In this document: piece after piece, positions 7,838 to 16,323 of the stretch
Numbering within the stretch: position 1 is the stretch's first letter
Layout: each line of letters begins with the position of its first letter
Source of the DNA: Hyphomicrobiales bacterium
GTDB taxonomy: Bacteria; Pseudomonadota; Alphaproteobacteria; Rhizobiales; Rhizobiaceae
DNA length: 64,000 nt
NCBI GenBank assembly: GCA_900469345.1
Contig: UBWZ01000008.1
Span: 1 to 64,000 of the forward strand
Reading direction: 5' to 3'
The notes under the pieces: generated by a model
What the model was told of the DNA's origin: nothing
Databases searched by the model: none
Seen by the model: only the letters and a program-made list of their open reading frames with translations
Program-made: the position numbers and the translations under genes

Positions 7838-9148
7838 TTGGCAATCTGGCTCGAGCAGGCATCGCAGGATTTCGAAGACCGATTTTCCGCTTTTCTGACC
7901 ACCAAGCGGGAAGTGTCGGAAGATGTGAACGACGCCGTCCGGGCGATCATCGACGACGTACGGGCGAGGGGCGACGCGGCACTGATCGACTACTCCAGGC
8001 GTTTTGACGGCATCGATCTGGAAAAGGTCGGTACCCGCGTTAGCGAGGCCGAGGTCGATGCGGCGCTGGCCGAAACCGATCCGCAGATTATCGACGCACT
8101 GAAGCTTGCAGCGGAGCGCATCGAGCGCCATCACGCGCGCCAGATGCCGAAGGACGATATCTACGAAGACGCGATCGGCGTCGGGCTCGGATCGCGCTGG
8201 ACGGCGATCGAGGCGGTCGGGCTCTACGTGCCGGGCGGTACCGCGAGCTATCCGAGCTCCGTGCTGATGAATGCCGTGCCGGCGAGGGTGGCGGGCGTGC
8301 CGCGGGTCGTCATGGTTGTGCCCGCCAAGGACGGCCAGCTGAACCCGGCTGTCCTTGCGGCAGCCCGGATCGCCGGCGTGACGGAGATCTACCGGATTGG
8401 CGGCGCGCAGGCCGTTGCAGCGCTTGCCTACGGCACGGCGACCATCGCGCCGGTGGCAAAGATCGTCGGGCCGGGCAATGCCTATGTGGCGGCCGCCAAG
8501 CGGCATGTGTTCGGTACGGTCGGCATCGACATGATCGCCGGTCCCTCCGAGGTTCTGATCATCGCCGATGGCGACAACGATCCCGACTGGCTGGCGGCCG
8601 ACCTTCTTGCCCAGGCGGAACACGATGCCGGCGCCCAATCCATCCTGATGACGGATGACGCGGACCTCGGTCGCGCCGTGGAGGCCGCCGTCGAGCGGCA
8701 GCTGAAGACGCTGTCGCGTGCCGAGACCGCCGCAGCCAGCTGGCGCGATTTCGGCGCCATCATCCTCGTGGAGGATCTGCAGGCGGCCCTGCCGCTTGCC
8801 AACCGGATCGCCGCCGAGCATCTGGAACTGGCCGTGGCCGACCCCGATGCGCTTCTGCCCGGCATCCGCAATGCCGGCGCGATCTTTATCGGCCGCCACA
8901 CGCCCGAAGTGATCGGCGACTATGTCGGCGGCTCCAACCACGTCCTGCCGACGGCCCGCTCGGCCCGTTTCTCGTCCGGGCTGTCCGTGCTCGATTTCGT
9001 CAAGCGCACGTCAATACTTCGGCTCGGACCCGATCAGCTGCGGCAATTGGCGCCGTCGGCCATCACGCTCGCCAGGGCCGAAGGGCTCGATGCCCATGCG
9101 CGCTCCGTGTCGATCCGGCTCAACACCAGTACAATCGACGGGAGCTGA
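7838..9148 (+). CDS. hisD: Histidinol dehydrogenase
   Basis: This 436-residue protein is HisD, which oxidises L-histidinol to L-histidine in two NAD-dependent steps at the end of histidine synthesis. The family signature [17 protein letters not shown] is present, as are [15 protein letters not shown] and the zinc/active-site region around [12 protein letters not shown] (Glu and His of the catalytic base pair) and AAEHLELA. The gene starts with TTG at 7838; an AAAAGGA ribosome site lies upstream and the product begins [11 protein letters not shown], the normal start for rhizobial HisD. It is followed directly by the UPF0262 gene. Confidence 0.96.
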   Translation: MAIWLEQASQDFEDRFSAFLTTKREVSEDVNDAVRAIIDDVRARGDAALIDYSRRFDGIDLEKVGTRVSEAEVDAALAETDPQIIDALKLAAERIERHHARQMPKDDIYEDAIGVGLGSRWTAIEAVGLYVPGGTASYPSSVLMNAVPARVAGVPRVVMVVPAKDGQLNPAVLAAARIAGVTEIYRIGGAQAVAALAYGTATIAPVAKIVGPGNAYVAAAKRHVFGTVGIDMIAGPSEVLIIADGDNDPDWLAADLLAQAEHDAGAQSILMTDDADLGRAVEAAVERQLKTLSRAETAAASWRDFGAIILVEDLQAALPLANRIAAEHLELAVADPDALLPGIRNAGAIFIGRHTPEVIGDYVGGSNHVLPTARSARFSSGLSVLDFVKRTSILRLGPDQLRQLAPSAITLARAEGLDAHARSVSIRLNTSTIDGS

Positions 9149-9150
9149 CG

Positions 9151-9624
9151 GTGGAACGAGGAGACTTCCGGCTTTCGGATGTCATTCTGGACGATTCCAT
9201 CGGCCGTTCCACGCCGGATGTCGAGCATGAGCGGGCGGTCGCAATCTTCGATCTCGTGGAGGAAAACAGTTTCGAGCCGATTGGTCACGCGGGCGGCCCA
9301 TACTGCCTGAAACTGTCGCTCGTCGAGTCCAAGCTGGTGTTGCGGATCACGACGGAGGCCGGGGAAGAGGTCGCCGTCCACATTCTCTCGCTGACGCCCT
9401 TCAGGCGGATCATCAAGGACTACTTCATGATCTGCGAGAGCTATTACGACGCGATCCGCTCCTCGACGCCCAGCCGCATCGAGGCGATCGACATGGGACG
9501 CCGCGGCATTCACAACGAGGGCTCGCAGACCTTGATGGACCGGCTGGGTGGCAAGATCCTCGTCGATTTCGATACGGCGCGCCGGTTGTTTACCCTCGTC
9601 TGCGTCCTCTACTGGCGCGGCTGA
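9151..9624 (+). CDS. UPF0262 family protein
   Basis: This 157-residue protein of the UPF0262 family is recognised by the segments [20 protein letters not shown] and [18 protein letters not shown], and by RRGIHNEGS. It has a GTG start two bases after the hisD stop, so it is translationally linked to hisD. The family is restricted to alphaproteobacteria as far as I know, and its function is unknown. No signal peptide or membrane segment is seen. The next gene begins two bases after its stop. Confidence 0.92.
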   Translation: MERGDFRLSDVILDDSIGRSTPDVEHERAVAIFDLVEENSFEPIGHAGGPYCLKLSLVESKLVLRITTEAGEEVAVHILSLTPFRRIIKDYFMICESYYDAIRSSTPSRIEAIDMGRRGIHNEGSQTLMDRLGGKILVDFDTARRLFTLVCVLYWRG

Positions 9625-9626
9625 CC

Positions 9627-10106
9627 ATGGAAACCCTCCCCATAGCCAAAGGCAAAGGCACCCGCCCGGGCGCCGTGCTGTTCATGTGCGGCTTCAACGC
9701 CATCCGCTCGCCGATGGCCGAAGCCATTGCAAAGCGGCTGCTGTCATCCGATATCTACGTGCAATCGGCAGGCGTCCGCTCCGGCGAGCGCGATCCCTTT
9801 GTCGACGCGGTACTGGAGGAGGTGGGTCTGAGCATCGGCCGCCACCAGCCGAGGACGCTGGACGAGCTCGAGGACGACTACTTCGACCTGATCGTCACGC
9901 TGACCCCGGAAGCGCATCACGCGGCCCTGGAACTGACCCGCTCCAACGCCGTCGAGGTCGTCTACTGGCCAACCATGGACCCGACCGCCGCGACCGGTTC
10001 GCGCGACCAGATGCTGGAGGCCTACCGCGAGGTGCGCGATCATCTCTGGCGGCTGATCGAGGAGAGGCTTTCGGGGTTCCGCAGGCATCCGGCGCAGACC
10101 GCCTGA
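9627..10106 (+). CDS. Low-molecular-weight phosphatase family protein
   Basis: This 159-residue protein has the phosphate-binding loop CGFNAIRS (Cys 21, Arg 27, C-x5-R-S) of low-molecular-weight protein tyrosine phosphatases and arsenate reductases. The loop is somewhat divergent from the usual CxGNxxRS. Arsenate reductases of this fold need extra C-terminal cysteines, and I see none, so a phosphatase-like role is more likely. It forms a run with hisD and UPF0262, with two-base spacers, just before infA. It is cytoplasmic. Confidence 0.85.
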   Translation: METLPIAKGKGTRPGAVLFMCGFNAIRSPMAEAIAKRLLSSDIYVQSAGVRSGERDPFVDAVLEEVGLSIGRHQPRTLDELEDDYFDLIVTLTPEAHHAALELTRSNAVEVVYWPTMDPTAATGSRDQMLEAYREVRDHLWRLIEERLSGFRRHPAQTA

Positions 10107-10236
10107 GAAGACTGGGAGAATCGCGCCTATGCGTGGTTCACAAAGGCGACATGATTGTGTAGTTTCCGGCCAAATTCACGCCCCGGCCCCCTGGCCAGCG
10201 GGCGGCCCTATTCGAAAACAGGAAGAAAACCCCTAG

Positions 10237-10455
10237 ATGGCTAAAGAAGAAGTTCTGGAATTCCCGGGCGTCGTCACCGAATTGCTGCCCAATGCGACGT
10301 TCCGGGTCAAGCTCGAAAACGAACATGAGATCATTGCCCATACGGCCGGCCGCATGCGCAAGAACCGTATCCGCGTTTTGGCGGGCGACAAGGTCCTCGT
10401 CGAAATGACCCCTTACGACCTGACCAAGGGCCGCATCACCTACCGCTTCAAGTAA
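10237..10455 (+). CDS. infA: Translation initiation factor IF-1
   Basis: This 72-residue protein is IF-1, which binds the 30S A-site region during initiation. The full S1-like OB fold is present: [34 protein letters not shown] and the end GRITYRFK. The size is exactly that of the family. An upstream AGGAAGAA ribosome site is visible, and the 130-base spacer before it may carry a promoter. Confidence 0.98.
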   Translation: MAKEEVLEFPGVVTELLPNATFRVKLENEHEIIAHTAGRMRKNRIRVLAGDKVLVEMTPYDLTKGRITYRFK

Positions 10456-10513
10456 TCGCCGCTCGCGGCGCGCAGGAGCATTCAAAGGCAGTCAAGGGCA
10501 CTCAAGGGCATTC

Positions 10514-11134
10514 ATGGCGCTGGAACAAAAGCTGATACTGGCCTCCGGCTCGCCGCGTCGGCTCGACCTGCTCAACCAGGCCGGGATCACCCCCGCACGG
10601 CTGATGCCGATGGACATCGACGAGACCCCGAAGAAGTCCGAGCACCCGCGCTCGCTGGCGCGTCGCCTGTCGGGCGAAAAGGCGGAGGCGGCCTTTGCCG
10701 GCATCAGCCGCGATCCGGCCTGGCGGCACAGCTATATCCTGTCGGCCGATACGGTGGTGGCTGTCGGGCGGCGCATTCTCGAAAAGACGGAATACACCGA
10801 ACAGGCCTCCGCGGCGCTCCATCTTTTGTCGGGGCGCGGCCACTGGGTCTATACGGGCGTTTGCCTTGTGACCCCCGGCGGGCAGTTCCGCCACAAGGTC
10901 GTGCAGACCAAGGTGCGGTTCAAGCGGCTCTCGCCGCGCGAGATCGACGCCTACGTCGCATCGGGCCAGTGGCGGGGCAAGGCGGGTGCCTACGCCATCC
11001 AGGGCATCGCCGGGACCTTCGTCCAGAAACTCGTCGGATCCTATACCAATGTCGTCGGCCTGCCGCTCTATGAAGTGACCGCGCTTTTGGCCGGGGAAGG
11101 GTTCGACGTCGCGGCATCGTGGTCGGAGGGCTGA
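10514..11134 (+). CDS. maf: Maf-like nucleotide pyrophosphatase
   Basis: This 206-residue Maf/YceF-type protein hydrolyses nucleoside triphosphates (dTTP/UTP or modified m7GTP, depending on subfamily) and is thought to clean the nucleotide pool. The hallmarks are the N-terminal [16 protein letters not shown], the catalytic SADTVVAV, and YAIQGIAG near the C-terminus. An unusual triplicated CAAGGGCAttCA-like stretch precedes the start. It lies 58 bases after infA and its stop is two bases before the yacG start. The infA-maf-yacG order is common in Rhizobiales. Confidence 0.95.
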   Translation: MALEQKLILASGSPRRLDLLNQAGITPARLMPMDIDETPKKSEHPRSLARRLSGEKAEAAFAGISRDPAWRHSYILSADTVVAVGRRILEKTEYTEQASAALHLLSGRGHWVYTGVCLVTPGGQFRHKVVQTKVRFKRLSPREIDAYVASGQWRGKAGAYAIQGIAGTFVQKLVGSYTNVVGLPLYEVTALLAGEGFDVAASWSEG

Positions 11135-11136
11135 TC

Positions 11137-11343
11137 ATGGCGCAACCCATCAAGCCGGGCGGCAAGGTCGAACCCCTTCGCAAGGCAAGGCCTTGTCCCG
11201 AATGCGGAAAGCCCTCTTCCCGCGACGACTACCCGTTCTGCTCGGACCGCTGCCGCACGCTCGACCTGTCGCGCTGGCTGGGGGGCTCCTATGCCATTCC
11301 CGTGGCCGATGACGAGAGCCGGGCCGATCCCCAGGACGATTGA
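11137..11343 (+). CDS. yacG: DNA gyrase inhibitor YacG
   Basis: This 68-residue protein has the four-Cys zinc site CPEC near residues 19-22 and CSDRC near 35-39, followed by [16 protein letters not shown]. That is the exact YacG pattern, in which the tail and zinc finger bind GyrB. ATG 11137 is preferred over an upstream in-frame GTG/ATG that would overlap maf, because the family starts close to the zinc site. It is coupled to maf (two-base gap). Confidence 0.93.
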   Translation: MAQPIKPGGKVEPLRKARPCPECGKPSSRDDYPFCSDRCRTLDLSRWLGGSYAIPVADDESRADPQDD

Positions 11344-11348
11344 ATCAA

Positions 11349-11400
11349 CGGGTTTTTCGACGCCTTTGCGATTTTCGCAAACCTGTCAAAAAAACCCGAT
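11349..11400 (+). terminator. Nested hairpin after yacG
   Basis: A perfect hairpin TTTGCGA-TTT-TCGCAAA (about 11366-11382) sits inside longer arms CGGGTTTTT and AAAAAACCCG. It lies just downstream of yacG and upstream of tRNA-Phe, so it may terminate the infA-maf-yacG transcript. The unusual AT-rich outer arms could also act in the other direction. Confidence 0.4.
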
Positions 11401-11498
11401 GGGGTGCTGGACATGCCCGAACAAGATGGTATAACCCCGCTCGCTTCCGGGGGATTTCCCCCGCCGGTTTTGACCGGAAGGCCTTGAAAAGCCTCGAT

Positions 11499-11574
11499 GC
11501 CCGGATAGCTCAGTTGGTAGAGCAGCGGATTGAAAATCCGCGTGTCGGTGGTTCAAATCCGCCTCCGGGCACCA
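11499..11574 (+). tRNA. tRNA-Phe (anticodon GAA)
   Basis: The cloverleaf has acceptor arms GCCCGGA and TCCGGGC, D-arm GCTC...GAGC, anticodon stem CGGAT/ATCCG with loop TTGAAAA (anticodon GAA), and T-arm GTTCAAATC. CCA is encoded at 11572-11574. Total length is 76. Confidence 0.97.
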
Positions 11575-11850
11575 TTTATCTAATATCCAACATAGGTTTC
11601 ATTCGGTCTAAGCGCCGCCGAGACATGACGGTTTTGCATGCCGGTCTGTGGTAAACGCGTGGGACCGACGCACGCCTTCATGACCGCGAGCCTGCCTTGG
11701 GCGCGCGATCGCTTTCCTCGCGCAGGAGCCTTACCTGTCCGGGTTCTGGAAGGGCACCGCCAGCCCGCGTCGACCTCGGTCATGGGCCACGTTCCGTCGC
11801 CACCGCGGGCTGGCGCTCGGCCGCTGAAGGGCTGGCGCTCGCGGTCGGTC

Positions 11851-12159
11851 TCAGGACGGGCCCCAGTAATAGCAAAAGTCCTCGTCCTCGCCGATGTATT
11901 CCCAGATGCCGGCATCGTCCATTTCGAAGTCGTTGCAGGCTGACGAAGGGCCATTCCTGGCAAGAGTAGTCGGTGGGTTCGTACGCTCACGATGGGCGAG
12001 GGCACGAATGCGGCGGCCTTGGATGATGGGCAGTCGCGCACGTCCGTCGGCTCCCGGGGGAATATCCGCAAGGCAGTGAATGCAGCGGGTCGCCCCGGTC
12101 TTGATCTCTTCCTTGCAGAACGGGCATGCGCGAATTTTTGTTTCGGGGTCAGCCATCAC
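11851..12159 (-). CDS. Small zinc-ribbon protein
   Basis: This 102-residue protein starts MMADPETKIRACPFCKEEI and has two CxxC knuckles (CPFC and CIHC, residues about 12-31), the pattern of a rubredoxin-like zinc ribbon. A basic middle (GRRIRALAHRER) and an unusual acidic/aromatic C-terminus (EDEDFCYYWGPS) follow. The ribbon and the clean tail both look genuine; the middle part is less convincing. It is presumably cytoplasmic, with unknown partners. It lies alone between tRNA-Phe and the DUF6074 gene. Confidence 0.5.
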   Translation of the reverse strand: MMADPETKIRACPFCKEEIKTGATRCIHCLADIPPGADGRARLPIIQGRRIRALAHRERTNPPTTLARNGPSSACNDFEMDDAGIWEYIGEDEDFCYYWGPS

Positions 12160-12488
12160 AGGTTCCTTTTGAAGCAGTGTCCGGGAACTCTAAGATCTAC
12201 GTCATGCTAACGATGAGGGCAGCCATGCTCGGTGTCGCCGAAGCCGACGTCGAGCAGGCGCAGGTGCCTAAGAAACGCCGCTTCATGGATCCGAGCCGTG
12301 ACGCTTGGCGCAGCGGCTGGACAGCCACTTCTGAAGCCGTGCAATGCGCATCGCACGGACCTCGAACAACCTCGAGGGGCTGCACAGCAACGGCCCCATG
12401 ATAGGCTCCGGGGCCGTTTTCGGCAATGGAATTGTCCTGAAGACCAAGGGCGGTCGATCGCGCCGACCGATAGCGCCCGTCTTGCCTC
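12160..12488. other. Intergenic stretch with one strong hairpin
   Basis: No convincing gene is seen between the zinc-ribbon gene and the DUF6074 gene. Short open frames here have Arg/Ser/Pro-rich products typical of non-coding GC-rich DNA. The only structured element is the hairpin at 12389-12420. Confidence 0.5.
12389..12420 (+). terminator. Perfect 9-bp hairpin followed by T-run
   Basis: Arms AACGGCCCC (12389-12397) and GGGGCCGTT (12410-12418) flank a 12-base loop and are followed by TTC, so the strand with the T-run is plus. No plus-strand gene lies just upstream, which leaves a small untranslated RNA or use on the minus strand after the DUF6074 gene. Confidence 0.5.
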
Positions 12489-12749
12489 TCAGGTCCGGGC
12501 GCGGGATCCGTCGAGCCGTTCCTCGGCGAAGGCACGTTCCAGTTCGATCTGTACCGCTGCAAGATAGAGATGCGCCTGATGGGAGACCTCTTCCTCCTCG
12601 ACGCCCTGCTGGCGCAGCGCCGCGGCAAAACCCGCCATTTCGCTCCGCCAGAAGCGGTTGGCCTCTTCCCCATGCAGGTCCTGAAGGGCATTTACGCAGC
12701 GTCTGATATCGGCGGTGCGGCGATCTGCGGGAAACTGAATGAGGGACAT
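12489..12749 (-). CDS. DUF6074 family protein
   Basis: This 86-residue protein (MSLIQFPADRRTADIRRCV...) matches the rhizobial DUF6074 pattern: an LIxFPxxRR start, a Trp-containing helix (ANRFWRSEM), a VEEEEVSHQ segment and an acidic end with AVQIELERAF. An in-frame upstream extension is rejected because it is Arg-rich and unlike the family. The function is unknown. These small helical proteins occur in several copies in rhizobial genomes. Confidence 0.75.
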   Translation of the reverse strand: MSLIQFPADRRTADIRRCVNALQDLHGEEANRFWRSEMAGFAAALRQQGVEEEEVSHQAHLYLAAVQIELERAFAEERLDGSRART

Positions 12750-13039
12750 GCGAACTCCGTTACGGTGACGCGAATCGCCGCGCCTTGACAGCAACCTTCG
12801 CCGCCAGGTCTTCAGAAAAGATAAACGGGCCATTATCGATACGGTTTCATGTGCCTGATCGGCACGCTCTGTGTCGCTTCGGGACAATCGCCTGGCGTCT
12901 GTTAGGCGTGCGTTCTCCATGGCCGCGGCGAGCGGGGGACGCAGCCTCTTCTGCATGAAACTTTCGATCGCAGTCGGTTATTCCAGGACTGTCGGAAACA
13001 CGGCCGCTCCATGACGGAGCCTCTGGCCACCGACGGGAG

Positions 13040-13132
13040 ATGACGATGCAGAACCTGTCGACCATCATCGCACTAGGTCTGGCCTTGGCAGCGCTGGCCT
13101 TTGTGCTCTACGAGTTCGTGGCGCGCTTCTGA
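13040..13132 (+). CDS. 30-residue single-span membrane protein
   Basis: A short frame encodes MTMQNLSTIIALGLALAAL and then AFVLYEFVARF. Residues about 7-26 form one clear transmembrane helix, with a short polar N-terminus and a C-terminal Glu/Arg. ATG 13040 or 13046 both follow GGGAG; 13046 has the better spacing. It is too short for usual gene callers. The clean composition and a start with a ribosome site suggest a real small membrane protein, but with 30 codons chance cannot be excluded. Confidence 0.45.
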   Translation: MTMQNLSTIIALGLALAALAFVLYEFVARF

Positions 13133-13244
13133 AGGGCCCGCCGCCGCGCCTTGGAAAGGATGTGCCCCGGCCTGTCCTCGGGCGCGTCACAGTCTGCGGG
13201 CGCACCATGGGGCGTGCCCGTGTCCACGAAGGCAAGGGCGGTCC

Positions 13245-13820
13245 ATGCGTCTCACCCCGGATTTTTTCGATCGCACGGCCGTAGCGGTGGCAAAGGACCT
13301 GATCGGCGTCGACTTCGAGGTCGACGGCTGCGGCGGGTTGATCGTCGAGACGGAAGCCTATGAGCCGGATGATCCGGCGTCGCACAGTGTTCGCGGCGTC
13401 ACGCCCCGCAATAGCGTCATGTTCGGGCCTCCGGCGCATCTCTACGTCTACCGCTCCTACGGCATCCACTGGTGCGCGAACATTGTCTGCCGGCCCGGCA
13501 GTGCCGTGCTCATCCGCGCCTTGCAGCCGTTGCGCGGGCTTGATCAGATGACGGCGCGGCGCGGCATGGCGGATCCGTTGTTGCTCTGTGCCGGTCCCGG
13601 TCGCGTCTGCCAGGCGCTCGGCCTGTCGCTCCTGCACAACGGTCGGTCTCTGCTCGAGCCGCCCTTCACACTGACAGCACCGCAGCAGCCGGCGCCGGTC
13701 TCGACCGGGCGGCGGGTCGGCATTTCGAAGGCCGCAGATCTTCCCTGGCGGTTCGGACTGGAGGGATCAGCCTATGTCAGCCGCAGGTTCACGGGCCGCC
13801 ACGGCCTGCCCCCCTCCTAG
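13245..13820 (+). CDS. mpg: 3-methyladenine DNA glycosylase (AAG/MPG family)
   Basis: This 191-residue protein of the alkyladenine glycosylase family removes alkylated purines from DNA in base-excision repair. Family marks are DFFDRTAVAVAKDLIG, the catalytic Glu in VETEAY, the ASHSVRG motif, RNSVMFGPP and YVYRSYGIHWC. The frame continues upstream, but ATG 13245 starts at the expected family position. The usual length is about 180-210. It converges with bcsB, which ends 13 bases beyond its stop. Confidence 0.95.
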   Translation: MRLTPDFFDRTAVAVAKDLIGVDFEVDGCGGLIVETEAYEPDDPASHSVRGVTPRNSVMFGPPAHLYVYRSYGIHWCANIVCRPGSAVLIRALQPLRGLDQMTARRGMADPLLLCAGPGRVCQALGLSLLHNGRSLLEPPFTLTAPQQPAPVSTGRRVGISKAADLPWRFGLEGSAYVSRRFTGRHGLPPS

Positions 13821-13833
13821 CGGCCGCAGCGCC

Positions 13834-16323
13834 TCAGTCCCGTCCGAGCCGCGACAGCAGGCCCGCCGTCGCCAGCCCGACCAGCACGGCGCTCGCCGCC
13901 AGCAGCAGGCCATAGGACATGATGTTGTCCGACAGCCAGTTGGCGGCGATCAGCCGCGCATTGGTAAGCGAGAAGCTCTGGGTCGGCACGAAGCGGAACC
14001 AGCTGACCGGCACGGTGTCGATCGCCGCCTCCGCGCCACTGTAGATGGTAATCCGTCCCTTCAGGGCGTCCCATTCCTCCCGCATGGCGAACTGGTCCAT
14101 GCCTTCGGCGAGGGCGTCCGCGGTGGGCGAGATGATCGCCGTCCAGGTTCCGAGCCCGGTCGGATCGCTCTCCTGCGCAAAGATCAGCTTGGCCGAACTT
14201 GGCGGCTTGTACATTTCGTTGGTTGCGGGCGCGAACCGCAGCATGGTCGCCGACAGGTCGAAGTTCTGCTTGGCCCAGTCCGCGAGCGCGGAGAACTGTC
14301 GTCCGAGGAAGTTGTTGCCGGTCCGGTCCTGCCAGTCGCGCAAGGTGAGCGACGTGGCCGAGGTCGGCGGGCTGCTGCCGTCCGGGCTCCAGCTGTTGCG
14401 GCTGTCCTGGTCGATCTTTAGTTGCGCCAGCACGTTGGGCGGGAACTCCGAGATCGATCCGACGAAGAGCGCATTGCGCCCCGCCACCCGCGCGGCGGAA
14501 ATCAGGACATTGACCGGCATGATCCGGTGCGAGGCGACCGCTGCCTTGCCGAGGAAGGTCGCGGCGGCCGAAAGCGTCTTCTCGTCGATCCTCCCGAGGA
14601 ACATCGAGATCGGCTCGCGGCTGTTGGCGTAAGGGTAGCCCGTGCCGGCCGTGGCGCTGAGATTGGGCACCTGGGCGATGCGTGCAAAGTCCGGCATCTG
14701 GAACTGCGAGCTGCCGAACAGTGCGAAACGCGGCTTGTCGTCGGCGGTCGCGCCGGGCGCGCAGGATTTGTCGCTTGCCGTCAGCAGTGCCGCCTCGAGC
14801 ACGATCGTGTTGGCGCCGGGCTTGAAATGCCGCAGCGTCAGCTTGATCGGCAGGTGCCTCAGGACGGCGCCGCCGGTCGAGGTGATCGGCACAGTCGAGG
14901 CGATGTTGCCGTTGACAACCACGTCGATGTGGCTGCCGGGCAGGACGTCGGCCGTATAGGCGGCGTCGAGCAGGATACGGGCTTCGCCATAGGCGTCGGC
15001 GTAGAAGTCGGCGGGCACGCCGATCGTGAAGCGGGCCCGGTAAAGCCGTCCGGAAAACTCTTCGCCAGTCACGCCGAGAGCCGAAAAATCGACATCCGCC
15101 TTCGAAAACAGGAGAGGCGTGTCGACGCCGTTCCAGCTCGCCGAGGACAGTGTATCGCGCCGCTGCGTTGCCCCGCCGTCGGTGGACGCGACGAAGCTGT
15201 CGATCAGCCCCTGGATCGACGGCCAGGTCGGCCCGGAAAGAACCAGCGCGGAGGTGCCGTTGCCGCCGGGGTAATCGACGAAACTGGCAACGGCCGCTGC
15301 CGATGCGGCGTTCGCCAGAGCCGGCAGCTGAGGCCGCAATTCATCCGGCGTGCCGACGAAGACGGCCAGTTCGCCGGGCCTCAGCGGTCCGCTCACCTGC
15401 TTGGCCAGCGTGAACGACTGGTTGGGCATGCCGCCCATCAGTGCAAGACCCTGGGCCAGCCGCATCAGGATATCGGTCGCGCCGAGCTGGTCGAGCGACG
15501 GCACGATCAGCCGGTAACGCGTCCGGCCCTGTCCGTCGAGCCCGACGGCGCGAAGGTCGTCCAGGCGGCTGAAGCGACCCTGCTGCTTGTCGTTGAACGA
15601 AAGGAAGGTTTTCTGCGGATCGATGTCGGTCCACAGCTCGAAGGTCGATTCCACCGTGCAGTCCGTGCGGTGACGCTGGTCGGCGCGGAAGCGGATGATG
15701 TTGGCGCCGGCCTTGAGGACGCCGGGCGGCACGCTCACGGCCTGCTCCGACGACTGGTCGGACGAGGCGATCCGGTTGCCGTAGAGCTGGACGTCGTTGA
15801 CCGTCACCCGAAGATTGGAGACCTCGGGCGCCACGAAGATGGAGTTCTTGTAGGCGAGGTGGAGTGTTGCGGGCGCTGCGGCCTGCTCTGCGGTCAGATA
15901 GATCGACCAGCTGCGCTGCTCGGTCTCGCCTGCAAGGCGAAGGCTGCCGGAGGGCACCAGATACCGCCGCGTGGGATCGGCGGGCTCGGGAAGTTTTGCC
16001 TGTGGCGATGCGGCCTGTGGCGCTGCGGCCTGCGGCGGAGCGGCCGGCTGGCGCGCCTGCGGGGCAGCGGGCGTCGGGGTAGCCGGCGTCGGGGTGATCG
16101 GTCGCGGCGGCAGGACCTGGCGCTGCGGCGCATCGGGAACCGGCCGAACGGCTGGTGCCGCGGGAACGAGGGGTGCCGCTGGCGCGGTTGCGGGCGGCAC
16201 GGTTGCCCCGCGCTCCGGCGCCATGTCGAACGGTGCAGGTGCCGGCGCCTGCGCGAGCACGGCCGAAGCCGAAAGGCATCCGATCAGCAGCAGAACAGCT
16301 TTCTCCACGATAAGCCTCCTCAT
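13834..16323 (-). CDS. bcsB: Cellulose synthase periplasmic subunit BcsB
   Basis: This 829-residue protein has a signal peptide (residues 1-24, MRRLIVEKAVLLLIG... to VLAQ), then a long Ala/Pro-rich linker (to about residue 90), then alternating carbohydrate-binding-like and flavodoxin-like modules of BcsB, and a C-terminal membrane anchor (SYGLLLAASAVLVGLA) that contacts BcsA. Segments such as LSFNDKQQGRF and VVNGNIASTVPI fit the family. It guides the nascent glucan through the periplasm. The ATG at 16323 overlaps the bcsA stop by four bases (ATGA), so the two subunits are coupled. No bcsZ cellulase follows; the next gene is convergent. Confidence 0.95.
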   Translation of the reverse strand: MRRLIVEKAVLLLIGCLSASAVLAQAPAPAPFDMAPERGATVPPATAPAAPLVPAAPAVRPVPDAPQRQVLPPRPITPTPATPTPAAPQARQPAAPPQAAAPQAASPQAKLPEPADPTRRYLVPSGSLRLAGETEQRSWSIYLTAEQAAAPATLHLAYKNSIFVAPEVSNLRVTVNDVQLYGNRIASSDQSSEQAVSVPPGVLKAGANIIRFRADQRHRTDCTVESTFELWTDIDPQKTFLSFNDKQQGRFSRLDDLRAVGLDGQGRTRYRLIVPSLDQLGATDILMRLAQGLALMGGMPNQSFTLAKQVSGPLRPGELAVFVGTPDELRPQLPALANAASAAAVASFVDYPGGNGTSALVLSGPTWPSIQGLIDSFVASTDGGATQRRDTLSSASWNGVDTPLLFSKADVDFSALGVTGEEFSGRLYRARFTIGVPADFYADAYGEARILLDAAYTADVLPGSHIDVVVNGNIASTVPITSTGGAVLRHLPIKLTLRHFKPGANTIVLEAALLTASDKSCAPGATADDKPRFALFGSSQFQMPDFARIAQVPNLSATAGTGYPYANSREPISMFLGRIDEKTLSAAATFLGKAAVASHRIMPVNVLISAARVAGRNALFVGSISEFPPNVLAQLKIDQDSRNSWSPDGSSPPTSATSLTLRDWQDRTGNNFLGRQFSALADWAKQNFDLSATMLRFAPATNEMYKPPSSAKLIFAQESDPTGLGTWTAIISPTADALAEGMDQFAMREEWDALKGRITIYSGAEAAIDTVPVSWFRFVPTQSFSLTNARLIAANWLSDNIMSYGLLLAASAVLVGLATAGLLSRLGRD

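Noticed and set aside
9627..10106. Arsenate reductase call for the LMW phosphatase-like gene
   Set aside because: The extra C-terminal cysteines needed for the arsenate reductase cycle are not visible and there are no ars genes nearby.
11340..11654. 104-residue frame over tRNA-Phe
   Set aside because: It runs through the tRNA gene and a hairpin and has no protein-like composition.
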